Below, piece by piece: positions 1 to 6,288 of a stretch of 7,494 nt of DNA. The stretch is taken from NCBI GenBank assembly GCA_009786625.1, contig WQRT01000054.1, positions 265-7,758 on the forward strand, in the 5' to 3' direction. Under the pieces are notes generated by a model, which was not told the DNA's origin, did no database searches, and was given only the letters and a program-made list of their open reading frames with translations. Each line of letters begins with the position of its first letter. Position 1 is the stretch's first letter. The position numbers were made by a program, and so were the translations under genes. Source of the DNA: Treponema sp. (lineage in GTDB: Bacteria; Spirochaetota; Spirochaetia; Treponematales; Breznakiellaceae).

Positions 1-861
1 GAAGTGATTGTAAGCCGCCCGTTTTTCATGGAATACCGTCCGTATACCGCAAACCACGGCGCGGTACTTACAGAGGTTGATTCACTTGATAACTTCGATT
101 TAGACATAACGGCAATAGGAAGAGCGTTAAACGAAAAAACCACCGCTGTAATTATAAATTCACCTAACAATCCGACGGGGAAAATATATTCGGAGAAGTC
201 GCTTGCGTCCCTTTCAACGGTTTTAAAAGAGCACGGAAAAAAAACAGGACGCTTTCCTTATCTTGTATCGGATGAACCATACCGCGAGATTGCTTATATA
301 TGCGAAGTTCCGCCTGTATTAAGCTGTTACCCTGAATCCATCGTTGTAAGTTCTTATTCAAAAAGCCTGTCGCTTCCGGGAGAACGCATCGGCTTTATAG
401 CGGTAAACCCCGATATTTCAAATAAAGATGATCTTGTAAACGGCCTTATTTATTCAACGAGAATACTCGGATTTGTTAACGCTTCGGCGTTAATGCAAAG
501 AATTGTAGGCTCTCTTACAGAAGAACGTGTCGATGTATCAATTTACGCGCGAAGGCGGGATGCTTTCATGAAAGTGTTAGATGAAGCCGGAATTAAATAC
601 GCGCAGCCTGAAGGCGCGTTTTATATGTTCTGTAAAGTGCCGGAGAGAGGGAATAGAGGACAGGGGTTAGGTGATAACGATGACAAGGCGTTTGTTGATC
701 ATTTAAAAAATTATTTAATATTAGGAGTGCCAGGGTCGGGGTTTGGGAAACAAGGCTGGCTTCGCTTCGCCTATTGCGTTGATGAAAAAATTATTAAAGG
801 GTCAGCTCCGGCGTTTAAGGCGGCGGTGGAAAGCTGGTTAAAATCAACAACCCCGCTCTAA
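1..861 (+). CDS. PLP-dependent aminotransferase, class I/II, 5'-truncated by window edge
   Basis: Fold-type I aminotransferase of the aspartate aminotransferase superfamily; it would move an amino group between an amino acid and a 2-oxo acid in the cytoplasm. Reading is open from base 1, so the gene begins upstream. The visible 286 residues lack roughly the first 100 of a usual 390-400. Numbering from the Met at base 4 (a GTG codon), the cofactor-site motifs are in order: SPNNPTG at 53-59, SDEPY at 89-93 (Asp contacting the pyridine nitrogen, Tyr the O3' atom), and SSYSKSLSLPGERIG at 116-130 with the Schiff-base lysine K120 (bases 361-363) and the phosphate-binding arginine R128. A C-terminal GWLRFAY block supplies the usual substrate carboxylate arginine. 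The amino-acid substrate cannot be told. The last 4 bases overlap the end of the convergent cupin gene. There is no sign that it belongs to the lsr-like module next door. Confidence 0.93.
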   Translation, partial: EVIVSRPFFMEYRPYTANHGAVLTEVDSLDNFDLDITAIGRALNEKTTAVIINSPNNPTGKIYSEKSLASLSTVLKEHGKKTGRFPYLVSDEPYREIAYICEVPPVLSCYPESIVVSSYSKSLSLPGERIGFIAVNPDISNKDDLVNGLIYSTRILGFVNASALMQRIVGSLTEERVDVSIYARRRDAFMKVLDEAGIKYAQPEGAFYMFCKVPERGNRGQGLGDNDDKAFVDHLKNYLILGVPGSGFGKQGWLRFAYCVDEKIIKGSAPAFKAAVESWLKSTTPL

Positions 862-872
862 AGGGACGGGTT
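849..872. terminator. Possible bidirectional terminator hairpin at overlapping 3' ends
   Basis: An imperfect hairpin: AACCC (849-853) pairs with GGGTT (868-872), and after two mismatches CTC (856-858) pairs with GGG (863-865, one G-T pair) around a short AT-rich loop. On the plus strand it runs into TTTTC. On the minus strand it is followed by GTTGATTTT. The T tracts are weak. It covers the stop codons of both convergent genes, so it could terminate both transcripts from inside their coding ends. Confidence 0.35.
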
Positions 873-1208
873 TTCAACTTCAACTTTGTCTCCGTCAGTG
901 TAAGGCGCGAGACTTGCGATCATGCGAACAGTTGAAGATGATCTGTTTATCACATAATGTTTTTCTCCGGGTTCTATGTGAATAAGCTCTCCAGGGTTTA
1001 GGTCGTGAGGTTTCCCGTCAACGACTATTGTAACATTTCCTTCCAATACGAAAAAATTTTCTTCCATTTTTTCATGGTAGTGCGCTTGAAAATCCTGCCC
1101 GGCTTTAAATTGAACAAGCGCGAAATTCATTCGCGGCCCCTGCATTAAATACTTAGGACCCCAGTCTTTAAAGCGGTATTCCTTGTCTTTTTCATTTACT
1201 ATAAACAT
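858..1208 (-). CDS. Small single-domain cupin, operon partner of lsrK-like kinase
   Basis: A 116-residue cytoplasmic protein made of one cupin beta-barrel. Motif 1 follows the classic pattern: G37, then H43, H45, E50 and G57 with canonical spacing. Motif 2 runs G73 to G81, H84 and N88, with Glu (E79) in place of the usual Pro. H43, H45, E50 and H84 form a full metal-binding set, so it is probably an active metalloenzyme (isomerase, epimerase, dioxygenase or lyase) and not a degenerate sensor. Substrate is not recognisable from sequence. The start ATG is set by AAGGAGA four bases upstream, and that site overlaps the stop of the kinase gene, so the two are almost certainly co-translated. Position after an AI-2-type kinase suggests it acts on the phosphorylated product, perhaps doing the LsrG isomerisation; this is inference. 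It ends overlapping the aminotransferase gene tail to tail. Confidence 0.88.
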   Translation of the reverse strand: MFIVNEKDKEYRFKDWGPKYLMQGPRMNFALVQFKAGQDFQAHYHEKMEENFFVLEGNVTIVVDGKPHDLNPGELIHIEPGEKHYVINRSSSTVRMIASLAPYTDGDKVEVENPSL

Positions 1209-1212
1209 ATTT

Positions 1213-1219
1213 TCTCCTT
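1213..1219 (-). promoter_or_regulatory. Ribosome binding site of cupin, overlapping kinase stop codon
   Basis: On the minus strand AAGGAGA lies four bases before the cupin ATG. Its first two bases (1219, 1218) are also part of the TAA stop of the kinase gene (1218-1220). Ribosomes finishing the kinase would end on the cupin's Shine-Dalgarno sequence, which points to translational coupling of the two products. Confidence 0.85.
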
Positions 1220-2801
1220 ATAACCCCGGTGCACACCACATATAGTTTGTAATTTTTTCGTCGCTTAATTTTAACATCGGCTGATACACTTCCTTCCAGT
1301 TATGATATGCCTTGTCATACACTTGCCTGTTTGCCGCGTTAGGTGTAAATGTTTTCTCGATTTTTACAAGACTTGAAGCGGCTTCCCTGATGCCGGAATA
1401 AATTCCGATGCCTTTTCCCGCCATAATCGCGGCTCCCAAGGCAGTCGCTTCTTTTACAACAGGGACATCAACCTGTACACCGAGTACGTCCGCCAATATT
1501 TGCGGCCATAATTTACTTTTAGCGGCGCCGCCTGCGAATACTATTTTCTGCGGACGTTTTCCTGTAACCTGCTCGACAAGGCGGAGATGGCCAAGCGTTA
1601 CAAGACACGCGTTCTCCATGATGGCGCGGTAGAATACAGCTTTGTTAAATTTTTCACTGTCAAGTCCGAAATTGACAAACGAAGGAGATGCGTGTTTCCA
1701 GTTAATATAATTCATTACATCTGAAAAAACACAGATAATTCCGTTACTGCCTGAGGGAACGGATAAAGCCTGTTCGTCTAATAACATATATGGATCGATA
1801 TTTTTTCCGGCTGCAATTCGTTTTTCTTCACCGCAAAAAGCGTCCCTGAACCACCGCATAACAAGCCCCGGGTTAAAAGCAAGAGCTTCGTATTGCCATA
1901 AACCGGGAACTGCATGACAGTTAACGCGGACATCGCATTTTTGGGAGCAGAGTGCGCTGTCAGTATTAAACTCGTACTGCCAAAAACTGCCGCCGAAAAT
2001 AACAGCCTCGCTCTTGCCGGTTACGCCGACGCCTATTGTACCAAGCTGGCAGTCTCCGCCGCCCGAAACAAGCGGCGTGCCTTCGGCAAGTCCTGATTCC
2101 TGTGCGCCTTTTTTGGAAACTTTTGCCGCGGCGGAAGCGCACTCTATCACTTCGGGAAATATATCATCGCGAAGACCGCATTTACGCGCGATATCAATAT
2201 CCCACTTTCTCGACTTTAAATCGAAAAGCCCTGTAGTAGAGCCGTTACTCGGTTCAACCGCCAGTACGCCGTCTGATAAAGAATCTCCGGCTGAGAGTTT
2301 AAAAATAAGCCAGTCGTTGATCATACCCATGCGGAAAATTTTTGAGTAGATATCAGGCAGTTTGTTTTTTATCCATAAAAGCCGCGGAAGAGCGCCGAGC
2401 GCGAATGTTTGCCCGGATTTTAAATAAAGTTCTTTTTCAAGATTTGGATCAATTTGTTTTAATTGTAATACTTCGTCTTTCGCGCGTGAATCTACATTGG
2501 CGCATGCCCAGAGTTCCCTGCCGCGTTCGTCGTAAAGAACGATTCCCTCCCTCATGCAGGTTGTGGAAAGGGCGGCGATCCGTTTCGAATCTATCCCCGT
2601 TTGCGAAAGAACTTCCCTGATACACGAGCGGGCTAGATCCCAATTCGCGCCGCAGTTAAAATCCATGCTGCCCGGAAAACGCGGATCTTCAGGATGTTTC
2701 CATTCTTTCTGGACGCATCCTTTTTGAATCCCCTCTGTATCAAAAATAACCGCCCTTACACTGCCGGTGCCGGCATCAACCGCCATTAGGTAATCTTTCA
2801 T
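1218..2801 (-). CDS. lsrK: FGGY-family carbohydrate kinase, autoinducer-2 (DPD) kinase type
   Basis: Cytoplasmic kinase of 527 residues, near the E. coli LsrK length of about 530. LsrK phosphorylates the C5 hydroxyl of DPD (AI-2) with ATP, trapping it in the cell. FGGY features seen: the N-terminal DAGTGSVRAV phosphate loop (D9, T12, G13), and GGGDCQLG with the likely catalytic base D250. The C-terminal ATPase domain has FAGGAAKSKLWPQILADV from about 421 and VVKEATALGAA near 450. Stretches that I recall as LsrK-like include GSMDF, CMREGIVLY, ACANVDSRA, MRWFRDAFC and the C-terminal APGL. The ATG at 2801 is chosen because CAGGAA stands seven bases upstream. The frame stays open for 85 more codons, but these run through the promoter and into lsrF, and the alternative ATG at 2831 has no ribosome site. 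It heads an operon with the cupin. Another ketose or polyol kinase specificity cannot be excluded. Confidence 0.87.
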   Translation of the reverse strand: MKDYLMAVDAGTGSVRAVIFDTEGIQKGCVQKEWKHPEDPRFPGSMDFNCGANWDLARSCIREVLSQTGIDSKRIAALSTTCMREGIVLYDERGRELWACANVDSRAKDEVLQLKQIDPNLEKELYLKSGQTFALGALPRLLWIKNKLPDIYSKIFRMGMINDWLIFKLSAGDSLSDGVLAVEPSNGSTTGLFDLKSRKWDIDIARKCGLRDDIFPEVIECASAAAKVSKKGAQESGLAEGTPLVSGGGDCQLGTIGVGVTGKSEAVIFGGSFWQYEFNTDSALCSQKCDVRVNCHAVPGLWQYEALAFNPGLVMRWFRDAFCGEEKRIAAGKNIDPYMLLDEQALSVPSGSNGIICVFSDVMNYINWKHASPSFVNFGLDSEKFNKAVFYRAIMENACLVTLGHLRLVEQVTGKRPQKIVFAGGAAKSKLWPQILADVLGVQVDVPVVKEATALGAAIMAGKGIGIYSGIREAASSLVKIEKTFTPNAANRQVYDKAYHNWKEVYQPMLKLSDEKITNYMWCAPGL

Positions 2802-2808
2802 GTTTACA

Positions 2809-2814
2809 TTCCTG
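2809..2814 (-). promoter_or_regulatory. Ribosome binding site fixing the lsrK-like start
   Basis: The minus strand reads CAGGAA seven bases before the ATG at 2801. The upstream in-frame ATG at 2831 is preceded only by AT-rich sequence that also forms the promoter -10 box. This decides the start in favour of 2801, whose protein begins MKDYLMAVDAGTG as expected for an FGGY kinase. Confidence 0.75.
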
Positions 2815-2816
2815 AA

Positions 2817-2847
2817 ATTTCTATTGTTCATTATATATTTCTGTTGT
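2817..2847. repeat. Phased direct repeat in divergent promoter, candidate operator
   Basis: Two 11-base copies of ATTTCTRTTGT stand at 2817-2827 and 2837-2847, matching at 10 of 11 positions and repeating at exactly 20 bases, about two turns of the helix. The first copy enters the lsrF -35 box and lies at the kinase transcript start. The second runs up to the lsrF -10 box and lies in the kinase promoter spacer. A protein bound to both copies on one DNA face could control both genes. No regulator gene is visible in the window. Confidence 0.5.
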
Positions 2848-2852
2848 AAAAT
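2824..2852 (+). promoter_or_regulatory. Sigma70-type promoter for lsrF-like/GH10-like operon
   Basis: The -35 box is TTGTTC (2824-2829) and the -10 box TAAAAT (2847-2852), with a spacer of exactly 17 bases. Transcription would start near 2859, leaving a leader of about 20 bases with the ribosome site GAGAGGA (2868-2874) six bases before the lsrF ATG. It overlaps the opposing kinase promoter almost completely. Confidence 0.65.
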
Positions 2853-2858
2853 TAGCAA
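2830..2858 (-). promoter_or_regulatory. Sigma70-type promoter for lsrK-like/cupin operon
   Basis: Read on the minus strand, the -35 box is TTGCTA (2858-2853) and the -10 box a consensus TATAAT (2835-2830), separated by 17 bases. Transcription would begin near 2823, about 20 bases before the kinase ATG. The -35 box lies just beyond the lsrF -10 box, so two polymerases could not occupy both promoters at once. Confidence 0.7.
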
Positions 2859-2868
2859 ATAATATTTG
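2856..2868. repeat. 13-base palindrome at lsrF transcription start, candidate operator
   Basis: CAAATA-A-TATTTG is a perfect inverted repeat with 6-base arms and a single central base. It covers the expected lsrF transcription start and half of the kinase -35 box, and its last base is the first of the lsrF ribosome site. A repressor bound here could block both promoters. It is AT-rich in AT-rich DNA, so chance is a fair alternative. Confidence 0.4.
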
Positions 2869-2879
2869 AGAGGAAAAAA

Positions 2880-3767
2880 ATGGCTGATAAAGACGGCGAT
2901 AAAATCGAAAAAAATTATTATGCTGATGTTCCCTTTAAAACAAACGGGAATTTTCATGTAAAGGGAGCGGCGAATCTTGATTGGGGAATGAAAAAACACC
3001 TGACCAATATCTTTAATCCAAAAAGCGGAAACACTGTAATGTTCGCCTTTGACCACGGTTATTTCATGGGATCAGTTTCCGGCTTGGAGAGGCTCGACAT
3101 TCTAATCCCTCAGTTAATAGATCATGTTGATGTGCTGATGGCGACGCGCGGCGCTCTGAGAACCTGCGTAAAACCTAATTTCAGAAAAGGCATCGCTCTC
3201 CGCGTTTCCGCAGGTTCCTCGATGGTTAACGAAGATCTCAGCCGCGAAATTGTTTCTGTTGATATTGAAGACGCGATCCGCATGAACGCCGACTGTATGG
3301 CGGTTCAGGTTTTTATCGGAGCGAGAGGACAGCTATTAAGCATTAATAATCTTTCCAAAGTGATTAATGCGGGTTCCGGCTACAGTATACCCACGCTTGG
3401 AGTTATCGCTGTCGGAAAAAATATGGAGAGGACAAGCCAGTACTTTAAACTCGCTACGCGCATTGCAGCCGAGCTTGGCGCGAACATTGTTAAAACATAC
3501 TACTGTGATGATTTTGAAGATATCGCGGCGGCGTGCCCAGTTCCCATTGTTGTTGCAGGCGGAAAAAAACTGCCTGAAAAAGACGCGCTTGAGATGGCGT
3601 ATAAATCGATACAGGGTGGAGCGAGAGGACTCGATATGGGAAGAAATATTTTCCAGAGCCATAACCCGGTAATCATGGCAGACGCTATTGGAAAAATTGT
3701 GCATAACAAATACACCGACAAGGAAGCATGGGAATATTACAGCGATAAGATAAAATCTAATAAATAA
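2880..3767 (+). CDS. lsrF: 3-hydroxy-5-phosphonooxypentane-2,4-dione thiolase, LsrF-like
   Basis: Class I aldolase-type TIM barrel of 295 residues (E. coli LsrF about 291). LsrF transfers the acetyl group of the isomerised AI-2 phosphate to CoA, giving acetyl-CoA and dihydroxyacetone phosphate. Family blocks seen in order: LDWGM near 34-38, IFNPKSGNTVM near 43-53, FDHGYFMG near 57-64, DVLMATRG near 82-89, then ATRIAAELGANIVKTYY with the Schiff-base lysine K205, CPVPIVVAGGKKLPE, and the phosphate-binding GLDMGRNIFQ. These match LsrF more closely than FbaB or DeoC aldolases, as far as I can judge by eye. The ATG follows GAGAGGA by six bases and an identifiable promoter. The gene is divergent from the kinase gene and leads a two-gene operon with the GH10-like gene ten bases downstream. 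An aldolase acting on another sugar phosphate remains the chief alternative. Confidence 0.9.
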   Translation: MADKDGDKIEKNYYADVPFKTNGNFHVKGAANLDWGMKKHLTNIFNPKSGNTVMFAFDHGYFMGSVSGLERLDILIPQLIDHVDVLMATRGALRTCVKPNFRKGIALRVSAGSSMVNEDLSREIVSVDIEDAIRMNADCMAVQVFIGARGQLLSINNLSKVINAGSGYSIPTLGVIAVGKNMERTSQYFKLATRIAAELGANIVKTYYCDDFEDIAAACPVPIVVAGGKKLPEKDALEMAYKSIQGGARGLDMGRNIFQSHNPVIMADAIGKIVHNKYTDKEAWEYYSDKIKSNK

Positions 3768-3777
3768 GGATAAGAAT

Positions 3778-5013
3778 ATGAATATTGAACACAGAAAAGC
3801 ATCGGCGAAAGTGCGTTTATTAAAACAGGACGGAACACCGGCGGCGAATCAGGATGTAAAAGTAAATCAAAAGAGCCACCAATTCCTATTCGGTGTAGGC
3901 GGTTTTGAAGCCATTGAACTTGCCGGCGGACAGCCTGACGGACAGAGCGCAGGTGAAGAAAGAAAAGCAAAACTGCGCGATAAACTGGGTAAACTTTTTA
4001 GTTTGAATAATTACGCGACTCTTCCTTTTTATCTGGGGCGTTATGAGCCGGAAGAAGGTAAGCCCGATGAAGCGCGTGTCAAAGCCGGCGCGCGCTGGTT
4101 TGAGGAACGCGGCGTTGCGCTTAAAGGTCATCCATTGTGCTGGCACACAGTATGCGCTCCGTGGCTGATGAACTACTCAAACGCGGAAATACTGCGAAAG
4201 GTTATCGCGAGGATTGAGCGCGACGTATCAGCCTTCGCGGGTCTTATCGATAAATGGGATGTAATAAACGAAGTTGTCATCATGCCGATCTTTGACAAAT
4301 ACGATAACGCGATCACGCGGATCTGCAAGGAGTACGGGCAAGTTCGCATTGTCAAAGAAGTTTTTGAAGCTGCAAGACGCGCGAATCCAAACGCCGTTTT
4401 ACTTTTAAACGATTTTGATGTTTCAAAAGATTATGAAGATTTATTAGAAAAAGTTTTAAATGCCGGAATAAAAATTGATGTGATCGGCATACAATCACAC
4501 CAGCATCAAGGTTATTGGGGAGCGGATAAAGTCCGCGATGTTCTCTCGCGTTTTTCACGCTTCGGACTGCCTCTTCATTTTACGGAAAACACATTAATCT
4601 CAGGCGATTTAATGCCGCCTCACATTGTTGATCTTAACGACTGGCAGGTAGAAGAATGGCCGACCACACCGCAGGGCGAAGAGCGTCAGGCGAGGGAGAT
4701 CTGCGAGATGTACGACATTCTGTTTTCTCATCCGCAGGTAGAAGCCATCACAACATGGTCAGGAGGAGACAATGCGTGGCTTCACGCTCCCGCCGGATTT
4801 CTGCGCATCGACAACAGCGAAAAACCGTCATATAAAGCGTTAAACGAAAAGATCAACAAGGAATGGCACACGGAATTTTCCGCGCGTACCGGCGCTGACG
4901 GATATTTGACCATCGAAGGCTTTAAAGGAAAGTACGGCATCACTTGCATGGATAAAACAATTAATTTTACACTCGATAAAAATTTAGATAAAATTGATTT
5001 GGTTGTAAAATAA
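3778..5013 (+). CDS. GH10-like glycoside hydrolase without signal peptide
   Basis: A 411-residue protein with a glycoside hydrolase family 10 (endo-xylanase type) barrel and retaining mechanism. Seen: GHPLCWH (family GHTLVWH); WDVINEV with acid/base E165; LNDFDV (family LNDYN); GIQSHQH; HFTENTL with nucleophile E270, 105 residues after E165; and TWSGGDNAWL near the C-terminal active-site Trp. The canonical TEN..KW opening is changed to NNYATLPFY, and the nucleophile context is TEN where classical xylanases have TELD, so substrate may not be xylan. Beta-rich segments flank the barrel: an N-terminal one ending in FLFGVGG (about 1-42) and a C-terminal one from about 370. There is no hydrophobic signal sequence (start MNIEHRKAS), so it should act in the cytoplasm on imported short glycosides. 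AAGGA precedes the ATG by seven bases and the lsrF stop overlaps that site. It ends five bases from the convergent cupin gene. Confidence 0.85.
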   Translation: MNIEHRKASAKVRLLKQDGTPAANQDVKVNQKSHQFLFGVGGFEAIELAGGQPDGQSAGEERKAKLRDKLGKLFSLNNYATLPFYLGRYEPEEGKPDEARVKAGARWFEERGVALKGHPLCWHTVCAPWLMNYSNAEILRKVIARIERDVSAFAGLIDKWDVINEVVIMPIFDKYDNAITRICKEYGQVRIVKEVFEAARRANPNAVLLLNDFDVSKDYEDLLEKVLNAGIKIDVIGIQSHQHQGYWGADKVRDVLSRFSRFGLPLHFTENTLISGDLMPPHIVDLNDWQVEEWPTTPQGEERQAREICEMYDILFSHPQVEAITTWSGGDNAWLHAPAGFLRIDNSEKPSYKALNEKINKEWHTEFSARTGADGYLTIEGFKGKYGITCMDKTINFTLDKNLDKIDLVVK

Positions 5014-5018
5014 TTATT

Positions 5019-6227
5019 TCAGTCTGAGCCTTTTGGTACATTTACATTATTGGGTCCAAAACCCTTAATCATCACAAGCGGTTCTACCGGGCTTGAGTTC
5101 GTGATTGTGATTCCTTTTTTCGCGGCACCTTCCGATACGAAAAACTCATCCGCGCTCTGCTGTCCGAAACGAAGCATACCGGGCGCTTCGCAGTGGTGAG
5201 CGCCGAATTTACCGTGGCCCTGAATAAAAATCACGCTGTAGGCGGCGGCTTCTTTTATGGTAACAGATTTACCGGGATTGACCGAAAGTTCTTTCGCACT
5301 GAAGTAACCCTCGTTGGCATAGGAGATCCACTTTTCTTCGTAGTCCGCGTTTTTTACAATTGAAATTGGCGGGCGGCCGAATCTTTTTTTATAATGCGGA
5401 TCGATATTCTTTTCCCAGTCAAGCAAGCTGAAGATATAATCAATATCATCTTTTTTGCCATTAGGACATTCGCCGTTTAAAAATTCGCGCGGGTATGTAA
5501 CGCCCGATACCACATTCTCGTGGACAGAGTTTACATCTCCGTTCCAGTTAAGCTCGTACGTCATTACAGAACCGGGCGCATGAATAACACCCGCAGGTGA
5601 GTACCAGCCCGAACCAAGCTCAATCCGCCATGCGCGTGAAAGTTCTGTTATGCGCGTATCGCCTTTATTATAATCGCGGAGACGCTGCTTTACTTCCTCC
5701 GGCTTTGTGTCGGGGTCGTAACCGAAATACGTCGCGTTCATCTCTCCGGTGTGGCTTGCGAATTGGTGCGGAAAATAGTAACATTCAGGCTTGCCGAGTT
5801 TACCGACTCTGGCTGCGGCTTCCATATCAAGGTGAAGATGATGGAACAGCGGAGTTTTAAGATCATAAAATTTCGAGAAAACCGGAAATCCTTTATACTT
5901 GTCCATAAGCTCACTGCCGATAACACCCGCGCCTAAAATTTCAATCGCTTCTTTCAAGCTGAACTTCTCATCATTTGCGTAATCAACAGCGATAAAACTG
6001 AGTCCTTCTGTAGGACCTGCAAGAGGACCGTTCTGGGCGATATTCGTGGAAGCCATCCAGCGTTCTTTTATCGATCCGCGGGCAAGACCATACGCGAAAT
6101 AATCATCGGGATGAAGCCTGAGTCTTCTTCCCTCAACGCCGAAAGGCCTCGGAATAAAATTCGGATTAAGCCTGAAAACCCCCTCACCCTTATTCAATGT
6201 TTTTTCGATTAATTCTCTATTTGCCAT
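5019..6227 (-). CDS. Class I phosphomannose-isomerase-like cupin protein
   Basis: A 402-residue cytoplasmic protein resembling class I mannose-6-phosphate isomerases, which interconvert aldose and ketose phosphates using zinc. The likely metal site reads HLHLD (H130, H132), then GKPECYYF (E148), then SPAGVIHAPG (H216). This resembles the H/E/H arrangement of short Firmicutes-type PMIs (QVHPD, GKTECWY, PSGTLHA). The PMI signature NHKPEM appears only as SHTGEM, so the catalytic Lys is replaced and true ManA activity is doubtful. N-terminal residues 1-110 (with GRRLRLHPDDYFAYG) and a C-terminal second cupin-like half (about 315-402) are less familiar. It may isomerise a different sugar or sugar phosphate. 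AGGAG stands six bases before the ATG, and it has its own promoter, so it is probably a single-gene unit. Its gene ends tail to tail with the GH10-like gene, which hints at a related sugar role. Confidence 0.7.
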   Translation of the reverse strand: MANRELIEKTLNKGEGVFRLNPNFIPRPFGVEGRRLRLHPDDYFAYGLARGSIKERWMASTNIAQNGPLAGPTEGLSFIAVDYANDEKFSLKEAIEILGAGVIGSELMDKYKGFPVFSKFYDLKTPLFHHLHLDMEAAARVGKLGKPECYYFPHQFASHTGEMNATYFGYDPDTKPEEVKQRLRDYNKGDTRITELSRAWRIELGSGWYSPAGVIHAPGSVMTYELNWNGDVNSVHENVVSGVTYPREFLNGECPNGKKDDIDYIFSLLDWEKNIDPHYKKRFGRPPISIVKNADYEEKWISYANEGYFSAKELSVNPGKSVTIKEAAAYSVIFIQGHGKFGAHHCEAPGMLRFGQQSADEFFVSEGAAKKGITITNSSPVEPLVMIKGFGPNNVNVPKGSD

Positions 6228-6254
6228 AATGATCTCCTTTATAAATGATGATCA

Positions 6255-6283
6255 ATAATACCATGTATACATGATTTTTACAA
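6255..6283 (-). promoter_or_regulatory. Sigma70-type promoter for PMI-like cupin gene
   Basis: Read on the minus strand, the -35 box is TTGTAA (6283-6278) and the -10 box TATTAT (6260-6255), with a 17-base spacer. Transcription would start near 6248, giving a leader of about 20 bases with the ribosome site. It sits in the 61-base gap after the NeuB-type gene, where no terminator hairpin with a T tract is visible, so read-through from that gene is also possible. Confidence 0.65.
6262..6273. repeat. Perfect 12-base palindrome in promoter spacer, candidate operator
   Basis: CATGTATACATG is its own reverse complement and lies wholly between the -35 and -10 boxes of the PMI-like gene's promoter, an ideal place for repressor binding. 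A TGTATACA core is typical of sites bound by several GntR-family regulators of sugar and sugar-acid genes. That family assignment is inference, since no regulator gene is present here. Confidence 0.6.
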
Positions 6284-6288
6284 AAAAT

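Noticed and set aside
2802..3056. In-frame 85-residue N-terminal extension of the lsrK-like kinase
   Set aside because: It would run through both promoters and antisense into lsrF, has no ribosome site, is hydrophobic and unlike FGGY kinases. The ATG at 2801 has CAGGAA at good spacing and begins with the expected motif.
3336..3721. Minus-strand open frames opposite lsrF
   Set aside because: They lack ribosome sites and recognisable motifs and lie wholly within a gene with strong family matches; they are antisense shadows.
5044..5075. Possible terminator after the PMI-like gene (GGGT and ACCC near 5050-5063)
   Set aside because: The short stem lies inside the coding sequence, encodes conserved-looking residues and has no following T tract on the minus strand.
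6262..6273. Palindrome as terminator for the neuB-like gene
   Set aside because: A 12-base palindrome with no loop cannot form a stable transcript hairpin, and no T tract follows on the minus strand; its place between promoter boxes fits an operator better.
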